A stretch of 30,151 bases of DNA from Proteobacteria bacterium UBA7447 (GTDB taxonomy: Bacteria; Pseudomonadota; Gammaproteobacteria; Arenicellales; UBA868): the NCBI GenBank assembly GCA_002477475.1, contig DLPX01000054.1, positions 5,384 through 35,534 of the forward strand, given 5' to 3'. Positions 16,362-24,121 of the stretch are shown here, piece by piece; the first letter of the stretch is position 1, and each line of letters starts with the position of its first letter. The notes beneath the pieces are model-generated. The model saw only the letters and a list, made by a program, of their open reading frames with translations. It had not been told where the DNA came from and searched no databases. The translations under genes were made by a program, and so were the position numbers.

Positions 16362-17906
16362 ATGAATCTGCTGTCCGACAGACCGGCCAACCCGACCTTT
16401 GTTTATGTCACGCTGATCTTGTGCGCAGTGGCGAGCGTGATCGCCTCGGCCTGGTGTATTCATATTGACGACGTCATTAATAACGATGGGGTGGAATATA
16501 TCCGCGCGGCAGAGCAATTCGCCGCCTGGAACTGGGCAGGCGCATTTGCGGTGCACCAATGGCCCTTCTTCTCCTTTTTGATGTGGGCGACAGGCACAGC
16601 GCTCGGTACCAGTTATGAGACGGCCGGCCAGTTGCTCAACACCTTTTTCTTCACCTTGTCCTCGTTGCTGTTCGTAGGCGTGGTGCGGGCCTTTGGCGGG
16701 ACCTCCCAGCGATTGACGGCGTTAGCGGCACTGGTTGCCGTGCTGCATCCTGCTTTTAATGAGTATCGAGCCTTTATCATTCGCGACGCGGGATATCTTG
16801 CGTTTTATCTTCTGGCACTATTTTTTTTGGCAAAGTCCGTCCAGGTTTGGAGGTGGCGTTATTCGGTCTTCGTGGTGTCAGCGCTTTTGGTCGCCAGTAT
16901 TTTTCGGATCGAAGGCGCAGTATTTCTGCTGTCGGCACCGCTTCTGATCATGACTGCCCGGGGTGAAAATGGCGGTTCTCCCTGGACACGCCTGGTGCTG
17001 ACCGTGATGGCGGCGGCGGTGCTGGCATTGGTATTGGGCTGGTGGCTGATTGCACCGGGCGGTGGTGCTGTCGCAAATGTTGCGGCCAGTTCGCCGCTGG
17101 ACGTGATCGGTACGGCATGGCATGAGATAACAAGCAGTGTGTCTCACAAAATTGCGGTGCTGCGAACGGAGTTTTTAGGGACCTATGCCGCCGAATATGC
17201 CTGGACCCTGTTTGTTTTTGCCGTGATCATGATTTTGTTGTCGGCTACTTTCTCGCAGCTCACCATCCCGTGGGTGTTACTGGCCTTCGGGGGGCTTGCG
17301 GTCGGCGTGCGTTTCCCACGCAAACCCCTGAACCGGATCTGGCTGACACTGGTTGGGATGCACCTCGCGATATTGCTCGTCTTTGCGGTCATCAAGCTAT
17401 TTCTAGCCACGCGTTACCCGTTGGCGCTTGCCGTTACCATCCTGATCCTGATCCCCTTCGCGCTTGAGCGCGTAGCCCAGGCGATTCGATGGCACGAGCT
17501 CAAAACACCCGCACGCGTACTGACGGTGGTCTTATTGTTGTGGGCCGGGGGTGAGAGTATCAGCGGCCTAGATAACGCGACTCGGGCAAGTGCAATTAAA
17601 GATGCTGGGTTATGGCTGAAAGATCGGGCGACTATGCCGCAATCCCTCGTAACGAACGATCGACGCTTAGCATACTACGCTGGGAGGCACGGGGATCTTG
17701 AATATATAGAACACCGATATGCACGGCTCCAGCTGGGTCTGACAGAATGGAAATGGTGGACGAAAGGCTCGTATTTAGCGTTACGCCTGACTCGCGACGA
17801 CAAAGCGAGAGAGGATTTATTCTCCGAGGCGCTGGGGAAGTCGCCGGTAAAGGTTTTTTCGAGGGAATCAGGCGACCGCGTGCTGGTCTACAGAATTTAT
17901 GAATGA
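16362..17906 (+). CDS. GT-C-like polytopic membrane protein (putative glycosyltransferase)
   Basis: This 514-residue protein has about ten or more hydrophobic helices. Between TM1 and TM2 is an acidic first loop, IDDVINNDGVEYIRAAEQF, in the position where GT-C transferases (PMT/ArnT/GT39 type) carry their catalytic Asp. A short soluble C-terminal domain (about residues 410-514) follows the last helix. GT-C enzymes use lipid-phosphate-linked sugars on the periplasmic face; donor and acceptor are unknown here. I place the start at ATG 16362, 16 nt after the lysA stop; the open frame extends 31 codons into lysA but without homologous character. No Shine-Dalgarno sequence is visible. The last 350 nt look more AT-rich than lysA, consistent with later acquisition. 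The family assignment is by topology and the acidic loop, not by a decisive motif. Confidence 0.72.
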   Translation: MNLLSDRPANPTFVYVTLILCAVASVIASAWCIHIDDVINNDGVEYIRAAEQFAAWNWAGAFAVHQWPFFSFLMWATGTALGTSYETAGQLLNTFFFTLSSLLFVGVVRAFGGTSQRLTALAALVAVLHPAFNEYRAFIIRDAGYLAFYLLALFFLAKSVQVWRWRYSVFVVSALLVASIFRIEGAVFLLSAPLLIMTARGENGGSPWTRLVLTVMAAAVLALVLGWWLIAPGGGAVANVAASSPLDVIGTAWHEITSSVSHKIAVLRTEFLGTYAAEYAWTLFVFAVIMILLSATFSQLTIPWVLLAFGGLAVGVRFPRKPLNRIWLTLVGMHLAILLVFAVIKLFLATRYPLALAVTILILIPFALERVAQAIRWHELKTPARVLTVVLLLWAGGESISGLDNATRASAIKDAGLWLKDRATMPQSLVTNDRRLAYYAGRHGDLEYIEHRYARLQLGLTEWKWWTKGSYLALRLTRDDKAREDLFSEALGKSPVKVFSRESGDRVLVYRIYE

Positions 17907-17913
17907 GCTTTCG

Positions 17914-17930
17914 CTCGGAGAGTCTCCGAG
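17914..17930. terminator. Short palindrome between convergent genes, possible terminator
   Basis: CTCGGAGA and TCTCCGAG are perfect inverted arms around a single G, 8 nt after the membrane-protein stop. As RNA this gives a 6-bp stem with a 5-nt loop. The following bases (TAGATTTGCT) are only weakly T-rich, so termination would be inefficient. It lies between two convergent genes, where a bidirectional terminator is expected. Confidence 0.35.
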
Positions 17931-18010
17931 TAGATTTGCTGATCGAGTGAGTCGGGGGTGATCGTCCTGATCATTTTCGCTTCCACCTACATGGCAGCAG
18001 ACACCAATGC

Positions 18011-19939
18011 TTAATGATGCTGCATCCGATCCGTCAGCTCCCGCATGCCGTCCACAGACAGGTTCTCAAAATACATCCGGTGCCACAGCTCCAGGTTGAG
18101 CAAGATCCACAACCTAAAGTTGTGATCGGCTTTGCCGCTGAGGTGCTCATCGAGCAGCGTTTGAATCGCGGCGGCGTCAAATATTCCCGCTTGGATAAAG
18201 CGCGACTCGGCAAAAAGATTCCTTAAAAAATGGCTGAGGTCATTGCGAAGCCAGAGCGCAATGGGAAAACCGAAGCCCTGTTTCTCCCGATAAACCAGTT
18301 CTTTGGGCAGATATCTTGAGGAGACCGACCGCAGGATATGTTTCAGTTTCATACCCTTGAGCTTCATGTTGCCCGGAATGCCCGCAGCATACTCAACCAG
18401 TCTGTGATCCACCAGGGGAGAACGGTTTTCCAGTGAATGGGCCATGCACATGCGATCGGCGATCACGAGCAGATGGTCGGGCATCCGAGTCATGAGATCG
18501 GTATAGAGCATCCGGTCAACTAGTTCGTTGACATTGTGTGCGTCAAAGTGGGCGAGGATTTTTTCCCGCGAGTCCTGTGCATCGAATGTGGCCTGGGCCT
18601 TTTCGGTAAAGAGCGAACGTTTTGCATCATCCGTGAAACGCAGAAAGCTCATACTGTGCGCATAACGGTCTCCCCGGTCGCGCAGGGACATCTCATTTAG
18701 CCAGCGCGCTTTTTGTGCGATGGTCTTGTACTGGAAGGTGTCGGGGATCAGTCGAATCAGGCGCGACATGACATTTTGACGCAGCCAGCGCGGCATCACC
18801 GCGTAATAGTCGGCCAGCCGCTGCCCGGCGAAACGGTCGTAACCAGCGAAACTTTCGTCACCGCCGTCGCCGGAAAGAGCGACTTTGACGGTACGCCGCG
18901 CAAGCTGGGCAACGAGATAAACGCCGACACCAAAAGGATCAGACGGTTCATCCATATGATGAATCATGGCCGGGATCTTGTGGATCATGTCTGACTCGAC
19001 TATTTCCTCATGCGCCTCCATCCCGTAGCGCTCAGCAACCATCCGTGCGTAGGGCAGTTCATTGAAAGACTGTTCTTTAACGCCGATGGAAAAGACCGGA
19101 ACCGGCTGATCCTGAAGCGTTGCCATCATTGCCGAGACCGTTCCGGAATCGATACCGCCTGACAGGAAGGCGCCGACCGGCACGTCGCTCAGCATATGTG
19201 ACTCCACGGTCTCCCTCAGGGTCTGATGCAGCCCTTCTTCGATCTCCCTTTCTGAGCCGGGGTGCTTTTTTAGGAAGTCGATATCCCAGTAGCGATCTAC
19301 TTTGACCGTCTGGTTTTCAAATACCAGACGGCTGCCCGCAGGCAGTTTGTGAATATCCTTGAAGAATGTGAACCCATCAGGCATGAAGCGCAGCGACATG
19401 TAGTGCCACAGTCCTTCGAGTTCCATCTGCGGCTCAATGAGTTTAGAGGCAAGCAGACCCTTGACCTCGGAAGCGAAAGTAAAGGCGCCTGATACGTTAC
19501 TGAAGAACAGAGGCTTTTGGCCCATATGGTCACGAGCGAGCAGCAGTCGCTCGCGCGCCCGATCCCAGAGCGCAAAGGCAAACATGCCTTGCAGATGCTT
19601 GACGCAGTCATCGCCATGCTCCTCGTAAAGATGAAGGATGACTTCCACATCCGTGGCCGTGCGGAAGCGGTGACCTTTTTCCGAAAGCTCTTTACGGAGA
19701 GACGGGCTGTTGTAGATCTCTCCGTTGCACACCAGCACGAGGGAATCGTCTTCATTCAGGATCGGCTGGTGACCTGTCGCAAGATCGATGATGCTGAGGC
19801 GGGTCTGTGCCATCGCCATGGGACCATGTCGGAAAAACCCCATGTCATCCGGCCCCCGGTGCACGAGTGAATGGGCCATGGACTCAATGAGCGCACGCTG
19901 ATCAGGGTCTGGACTCAGGATTCCCGCAATTCCGCACAT
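18011..19939 (-). CDS. asnB: Asparagine synthase-type glutamine amidotransferase (AsnB family)
   Basis: This 642-residue protein begins MCGIAGIL, with Cys2 as the glutaminase nucleophile. The class II amidotransferase domain (SLVHRGPDDMG, LSIIDLATGHQP, VCNGEIYN) spans about residues 1-210. The synthetase domain has the ATP-pyrophosphatase loop SGGIDS at 260-265, SGDGGDESFAGYDRF and RSPLVDHRLVEYAA. It is longer than E. coli AsnB (554 residues), in the size range of AsnB-like enzymes found in surface-polysaccharide clusters. It could therefore make asparagine or amidate a sugar acid or peptide substrate. It is divergent from the flippase-propeller gene across 127 nt and convergent with the first GT-C gene. 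No obvious ribosome-binding site precedes the ATG. Confidence 0.93.
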   Translation of the reverse strand: MCGIAGILSPDPDQRALIESMAHSLVHRGPDDMGFFRHGPMAMAQTRLSIIDLATGHQPILNEDDSLVLVCNGEIYNSPSLRKELSEKGHRFRTATDVEVILHLYEEHGDDCVKHLQGMFAFALWDRARERLLLARDHMGQKPLFFSNVSGAFTFASEVKGLLASKLIEPQMELEGLWHYMSLRFMPDGFTFFKDIHKLPAGSRLVFENQTVKVDRYWDIDFLKKHPGSEREIEEGLHQTLRETVESHMLSDVPVGAFLSGGIDSGTVSAMMATLQDQPVPVFSIGVKEQSFNELPYARMVAERYGMEAHEEIVESDMIHKIPAMIHHMDEPSDPFGVGVYLVAQLARRTVKVALSGDGGDESFAGYDRFAGQRLADYYAVMPRWLRQNVMSRLIRLIPDTFQYKTIAQKARWLNEMSLRDRGDRYAHSMSFLRFTDDAKRSLFTEKAQATFDAQDSREKILAHFDAHNVNELVDRMLYTDLMTRMPDHLLVIADRMCMAHSLENRSPLVDHRLVEYAAGIPGNMKLKGMKLKHILRSVSSRYLPKELVYREKQGFGFPIALWLRNDLSHFLRNLFAESRFIQAGIFDAAAIQTLLDEHLSGKADHNFRLWILLNLELWHRMYFENLSVDGMRELTDRMQHH

Positions 19940-20024
19940 GTTGTGGTGAGATCGTCAGTTGATTGGGCTTATGCGTCTCCCGAGGCCACAGACTCAGACG
20001 CAACACCGTGCTCGGGACAGACAG

Positions 20025-20053
20025 ATTGTACGGTCTTTGGCGCACCCTGGTGC
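20025..20053. promoter_or_regulatory. Divergent promoter region with palindrome GCACC-CT-GGTGC
   Basis: On the minus strand a TACAAT at 20025-20030 is a good -10 for the amidotransferase gene. Seventeen nt upstream, the -35 position overlaps a 12-bp dyad GCACC-CT-GGTGC at 20042-20053. The same dyad lies just before the start codon of the divergent membrane-propeller gene. A repressor or activator bound here could control both; this is inferred from position. Confidence 0.35.
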
Positions 20054-20066
20054 ATGGGATAATCAG

Positions 20067-22160
20067 ATGATGAGGCAACAGTCCGCAATGGTTATCAGAC
20101 AAAGTCTTCCGCGTCTGATGACAGGGCTTGCTTCTTCATTGTTCCTGATGGCTGGCCTGATGTACCTGGTGGAGCGCACCGGCACCGAGGTGAATCTGGC
20201 GATGGTTCTTGAGTTGCTGAAGGCCATCTCGCCAGGCGTACTGCTGGGGTACACGCTGATCGTGCTCGCGAACACTCTCGCCCGCACCGTACGCTACCGC
20301 TTGCTGCTCGATACGCGACCCGATGCCCCGAAAACAGACTTTGGTCCTTTGCTCGTGGTAACAGCAGTGCGCAACATGGTGGTGGATCTGCTGCCCGCCA
20401 GGATCGGCGAGTTAGTCTTTGTGGGCTTACTGAAAAGGGCCTGTGCTACTCCCGCCGCCTCGGGCCTCGCTGCGGTAGCGCTTAGTTTGCTGCTCGATAT
20501 CGTGGTACTCGTTCCTTTGCTTTTGGGAGTGGCGCTGGTGCCGCTGACCGGACCCGCCCTGCGCGAGGGTTCGTTCCCGGCCGCAGTGCTATTGACCACG
20601 TTAAGTATGGTGGTTGCGCTCGTTCTGTGGCCAGGGTTTCGGCTAATGGCGAGGTGGTGCCGAAGCATAGGCACCAACAGGCCGCGGTTACATCGAGCCG
20701 TCGCTTTCTTGTTGGATATCGCCGACGCCCTAAACCGGTCACGGCATGGCGGGACCTTGGGAAGGGCGCTTGCTATTACCGTGGTGATCCGCTTTCTCAA
20801 ATACAGTGGTCTCACACTTCTTTTTTATGCTGTCGTCTCGGGTCCCGGGGTACAGGATATTGATGCGGTCGTGACCGATGTTGTTGCGGCGCTGGTGGCA
20901 TCGGAAGTGGGCGCCAGTCTGCCGATACCGACCTTGATGGGTTTCGGGGCTTATGAAGCAGGCGGTGCAGCGGCCTTGGGTCTGTTGGGATACCCCCTGG
21001 CTCTGGCCCTGTTGGTGCTGCTAACAGTACATATAGTTAGCCAAATACTGGACTACGCTATCGGCGGAATCTGTCTCGTGGTGTTTTTTCTCATCAGTCC
21101 CGGCAGGAGAGATCGCCGACGCAGTGAAAACGCTAGCGTGTCCGCACCATCGCACGGGAGATGGAGCTACATCGGGGCCGCAGCGCTGACCCTGGTGTTG
21201 GCAGGAGGGTTGCTGGTTTACCAGCTGGATCGGGTTCGCTCTGTGCGGTCCCTCGTAGCGCCCCCCGCCGGGGGAATCACGGTGTCTCAGGACGCCGCGG
21301 CAACCCCGCCGGACGGGCTAGATGGCTGGGTTGTCTGGAGTTCAAACCGGTATGGCAATCACGACATCCTCAGGATGCATCTTCAGGGTCGGCATATCAG
21401 CCGGCTGACGGATCATCCCCATACCGAAACATTCCCGCGAATTTCTCCTGACGGAAGGTCCATTGTTTTCATGCGCTCAAGGCAGCCTTGGGTATCGTTG
21501 CGTGACCCGGTCAATTGGGACACCTATTTGTTGAATCTCGATAGTGGTCAGGAACGCTTGCTTGCCGAGTACGCAGGTACTCCCAGTTGGTCTACAGATG
21601 GCCAACATGTCTATTTCCAGCGCCGTGGATCGGCGTTCGTTGAGTATGAGTTATCTAGTGGCAAAGAGCGCGTGCTACTTCGCTCCGGTGTAGGAGGTAT
21701 TCCGGCTGGGGTGGAGTTGCAGACACCTTCATTCAACGCTGAAACCGAAGGGTTGGCATCAACCTGGCGCGGGACCCAACGAAAGACCGTGATCAATTAC
21801 TCCAACGGAACGACGATATCGATCGGAGGGGGCTGTCAAATAACCTGGTCTCCGCGAGGGCGGTTTGTCTATTGGGTCGATCGTGGTGGATTGATGGAGA
21901 ACCGACTGTATCGACAGATCCCGGGTAAGGACATGGTTGAGCCATGGCTCGACCTTCCCGCACCATACAGCCATGAGTATTTTCCCAAACTAAATCGGGG
22001 GGGACGGTATCTCGTGCTAGGAGCCAGCGCCGGTGGTCATGAGCACGATGTTGCCGATTATGAGATTTTCCTTTGGCAAGTCGGAGCGCCTGCCGATCAG
22101 GTGCAACGGTTGACATTCCACAGCGGCAACGACAACTGGCCCGATATTTATACAGACTAG
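20067..22160 (+). CDS. LPG-synthase-TM (AglD-like) membrane protein fused to TolB-like beta-propeller
   Basis: This 697-residue protein joins two families. Residues about 14-350 form an LPG_synthase_TM/UPF0104 integral-membrane domain with its two landmark motifs, NMVVDLLPARIGELVFVGLL and LPIPTLMGFGAYEAGGAAA. After a very basic cytoplasmic loop (SPGRRDRRR), one more helix (about residues 366-385) leads into a soluble domain from about 415. This domain has PD40/WD40-like repeats: WVVWSSNRYGNHDILRM, RLTDHPHTETFPRISPDGRS, YAGTPSWSTDGQHVYFQRR and ITWSPRGRFVYWVDRG. The positive-inside rule places the propeller in the periplasm. AglD-like domains are implicated in lipid or polyprenyl-sugar transfer, and TolB-like propellers bind proteins or glycans. 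The start at 20067 (ATGATGAGG) is preferred; an ATG at 20088 is equally possible. Confidence 0.85.
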   Translation: MMRQQSAMVIRQSLPRLMTGLASSLFLMAGLMYLVERTGTEVNLAMVLELLKAISPGVLLGYTLIVLANTLARTVRYRLLLDTRPDAPKTDFGPLLVVTAVRNMVVDLLPARIGELVFVGLLKRACATPAASGLAAVALSLLLDIVVLVPLLLGVALVPLTGPALREGSFPAAVLLTTLSMVVALVLWPGFRLMARWCRSIGTNRPRLHRAVAFLLDIADALNRSRHGGTLGRALAITVVIRFLKYSGLTLLFYAVVSGPGVQDIDAVVTDVVAALVASEVGASLPIPTLMGFGAYEAGGAAALGLLGYPLALALLVLLTVHIVSQILDYAIGGICLVVFFLISPGRRDRRRSENASVSAPSHGRWSYIGAAALTLVLAGGLLVYQLDRVRSVRSLVAPPAGGITVSQDAAATPPDGLDGWVVWSSNRYGNHDILRMHLQGRHISRLTDHPHTETFPRISPDGRSIVFMRSRQPWVSLRDPVNWDTYLLNLDSGQERLLAEYAGTPSWSTDGQHVYFQRRGSAFVEYELSSGKERVLLRSGVGGIPAGVELQTPSFNAETEGLASTWRGTQRKTVINYSNGTTISIGGGCQITWSPRGRFVYWVDRGGLMENRLYRQIPGKDMVEPWLDLPAPYSHEYFPKLNRGGRYLVLGASAGGHEHDVADYEIFLWQVGAPADQVQRLTFHSGNDNWPDIYTD

Positions 22161-22185
22161 ATCACTTCGCGAGGGCTCTCGGGAA

Positions 22186-24045
22186 CTAACGTGAATCGGT
22201 GCTGGAACTGAAAATACGAAAATAATATGGCCAGCGAGTAATTGTTAGTGGCGCTATAGAGAACGAACGCAGCAGGATACTCTGGCCGCTTACGTTAGTG
22301 GGATCGAGGCGAAGCCGTTTACAGTCACCAATGCCCACTGGTAACACAAGTGAGTTTTCCCCTGACTCAAAACTGGTCGTCATCGACGATAGGCCCAGCT
22401 GGTCAACGAAGCGACCGCCATCGGACCAGAAGAACTGCAAAATTCCCGGACCGTCACTGTGCATGTTGATCTTGAGAAGATTATTCGTTTGAAAATATTT
22501 ACAAACGGATGGGGTGAAATAAATCTGCCCGTCGTTGCTCGTTGTCCGAATATGCCAGCCGCTCTCGTCGATGCTTAGTTCAATATTTTCTGTGTCCAGA
22601 ATCGACGTTGCCGTTGTTAGGTCTAGGTGCCGAAAGCTCTCTCCTAAACCCAACACTTTAGCCGGAGGATCGTAATAAGGAATAACAAACCGCCGTAGCC
22701 CGTCGATATGAACCGCGAAAACGATACCTATCGCGATTACCGGAAGTATGGGGATACGGACTGCTCCAAGGGTTGAGCCGAACACTAACAAGGGACGCCA
22801 TCGCCTGAATACCCGTGAAGCGTTTATTTTTTCGACGCAGGCCAAGAAGAGCAGGATGGGGCATATGAGGATCGGTAGCAGGTATTTCCCCTGGATTTGA
22901 ATTTCTTTGCTCCACTCGTAAAGTGTATAGGCAGCGAATTGAAGGACGATGGCCAGGAAAAGAAGGCTCTCAAATAACAGCCTTTTCAAATCGCCCGCTC
23001 GTGCGCCTCGGACAGTGGCGAGCAAAACACCTATCCAGCGTACCGGAACATATACGGAACCAACCATGAGCGCCGTGGTATAGAGCAGGTATTGTGGGAG
23101 CCCCAGCCGAAGACGCAGCCAGTCCAAGTTACCAATAGAAGCAACAAGCGTCTCGTCGAGAAAGTGGTCGTAATTTCGTAGGATCAGATCAGCGAGGGAA
23201 ACCCCCTCCTTGGCGAAACTGCGTATATGGCCTGGATCTACCGATAGATACTGTGTGCTGATGGTTTTCCCGATGTTGAATAGCAGCGGATCGTTCCAGC
23301 CGTAGTGCCAGATATTGAAGCCGATCCACCAACCCCCTCCCAGCATGATCCCGACACCCACCAGCATGATGGAGAGAAGCCATTGTCCTGCCGAGGGTCG
23401 TGCAAACAGTAAAAGCACAAGCCCAGCAATGGGCAGGAACACCCATGCCGTGAACTTGGACAACAGGACAAGGCCGATGGCGGTTCCGGTCAGTAATGCG
23501 AGCGTTGGATCAACGGGTCCGCGCAGTAGACGAATCAGGCAATAGGTCAGGAACGTAACCGAGAAGATAGCTGCACTGTCGTCATTCAGATGGGAGGCGA
23601 TAAAAACAAACTGTGGCAGTAGGCCGATGAGCAGCACACCGCCCACCGCTAACCACCGGTTGTTGAGGTACCGGTGTAGCGCCGCGAAGATCAAGCCCAA
23701 AGTCAGAGCGCACAGCAGAGCCGAGCCTGCGCGAAACAGTATCCGCAGTTCGATCTCGGTCCAAGAGAGTAAGCGCGCCGCTCCTGCAGCGACGAGATAC
23801 GACAACGGCGGACGCAATGCCCGGGTGGAGCCGTAGGCCGTTATGTGCAGTTTTGGAGCGTCCTCGGGCAGGATAGCAAGTCGGCCCTCGGTGTAGATAA
23901 AGCGGGCGCCATCGAAGTGGGCATCGTAGTCGGGCCCAGCGCCGTACGGTAGAGCAATGGCGGTTGCGAGGTAATAGACAAGAAAGGCGAAAAAAACCAG
24001 CAAGGCGCCTTTCTTGGCGGAGTAATCAGGATGGAGGTTTACCAA
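22186..24045 (-). CDS. GT-C-like membrane glycosyltransferase with C-terminal beta-domain
   Basis: This 619-residue protein has about 11 hydrophobic helices. Its first periplasmic loop carries an acidic pair (PYGAGPDYDAHFDGARFIY) at the catalytic position of PMT/DUF2142-like GT-C enzymes, and HLNDDSAAIFSVTFL is typical of this superfamily. The last 170 residues are soluble and beta-rich, ending in RLRLDPTNVSGQSILLRSF, a pattern seen in carbohydrate-binding-like tails of such transferases. A role in moving sugars from lipid-linked donors to a surface polymer or protein is inferred. The frame opens with TTG at 24045 directly after a stop codon, without a good ribosome-binding site, so the true start is uncertain. 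It lies 76 nt downstream of the protease gene on the same strand and converges on the fusion gene with 25 nt between stops. Confidence 0.75.
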   Translation of the reverse strand: MVNLHPDYSAKKGALLVFFAFLVYYLATAIALPYGAGPDYDAHFDGARFIYTEGRLAILPEDAPKLHITAYGSTRALRPPLSYLVAAGAARLLSWTEIELRILFRAGSALLCALTLGLIFAALHRYLNNRWLAVGGVLLIGLLPQFVFIASHLNDDSAAIFSVTFLTYCLIRLLRGPVDPTLALLTGTAIGLVLLSKFTAWVFLPIAGLVLLLFARPSAGQWLLSIMLVGVGIMLGGGWWIGFNIWHYGWNDPLLFNIGKTISTQYLSVDPGHIRSFAKEGVSLADLILRNYDHFLDETLVASIGNLDWLRLRLGLPQYLLYTTALMVGSVYVPVRWIGVLLATVRGARAGDLKRLLFESLLFLAIVLQFAAYTLYEWSKEIQIQGKYLLPILICPILLFLACVEKINASRVFRRWRPLLVFGSTLGAVRIPILPVIAIGIVFAVHIDGLRRFVIPYYDPPAKVLGLGESFRHLDLTTATSILDTENIELSIDESGWHIRTTSNDGQIYFTPSVCKYFQTNNLLKINMHSDGPGILQFFWSDGGRFVDQLGLSSMTTSFESGENSLVLPVGIGDCKRLRLDPTNVSGQSILLRSFSIAPLTITRWPYYFRIFSSSTDSR

Positions 24046-24121
24046 TGTTGTCTACCGATGGCGCCGGCCCGCGTGCCGCATCCGGGTCACGCGCAAGGGT
24101 AACAGGTATCCTGAAGTCGTG

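Noticed and set aside
22161..22185. CGAG/CTCG hairpin between the fusion gene and the GT-C gene as bidirectional terminator
   Set aside because: The stem is only 4 bp and there is no T-run on either strand.
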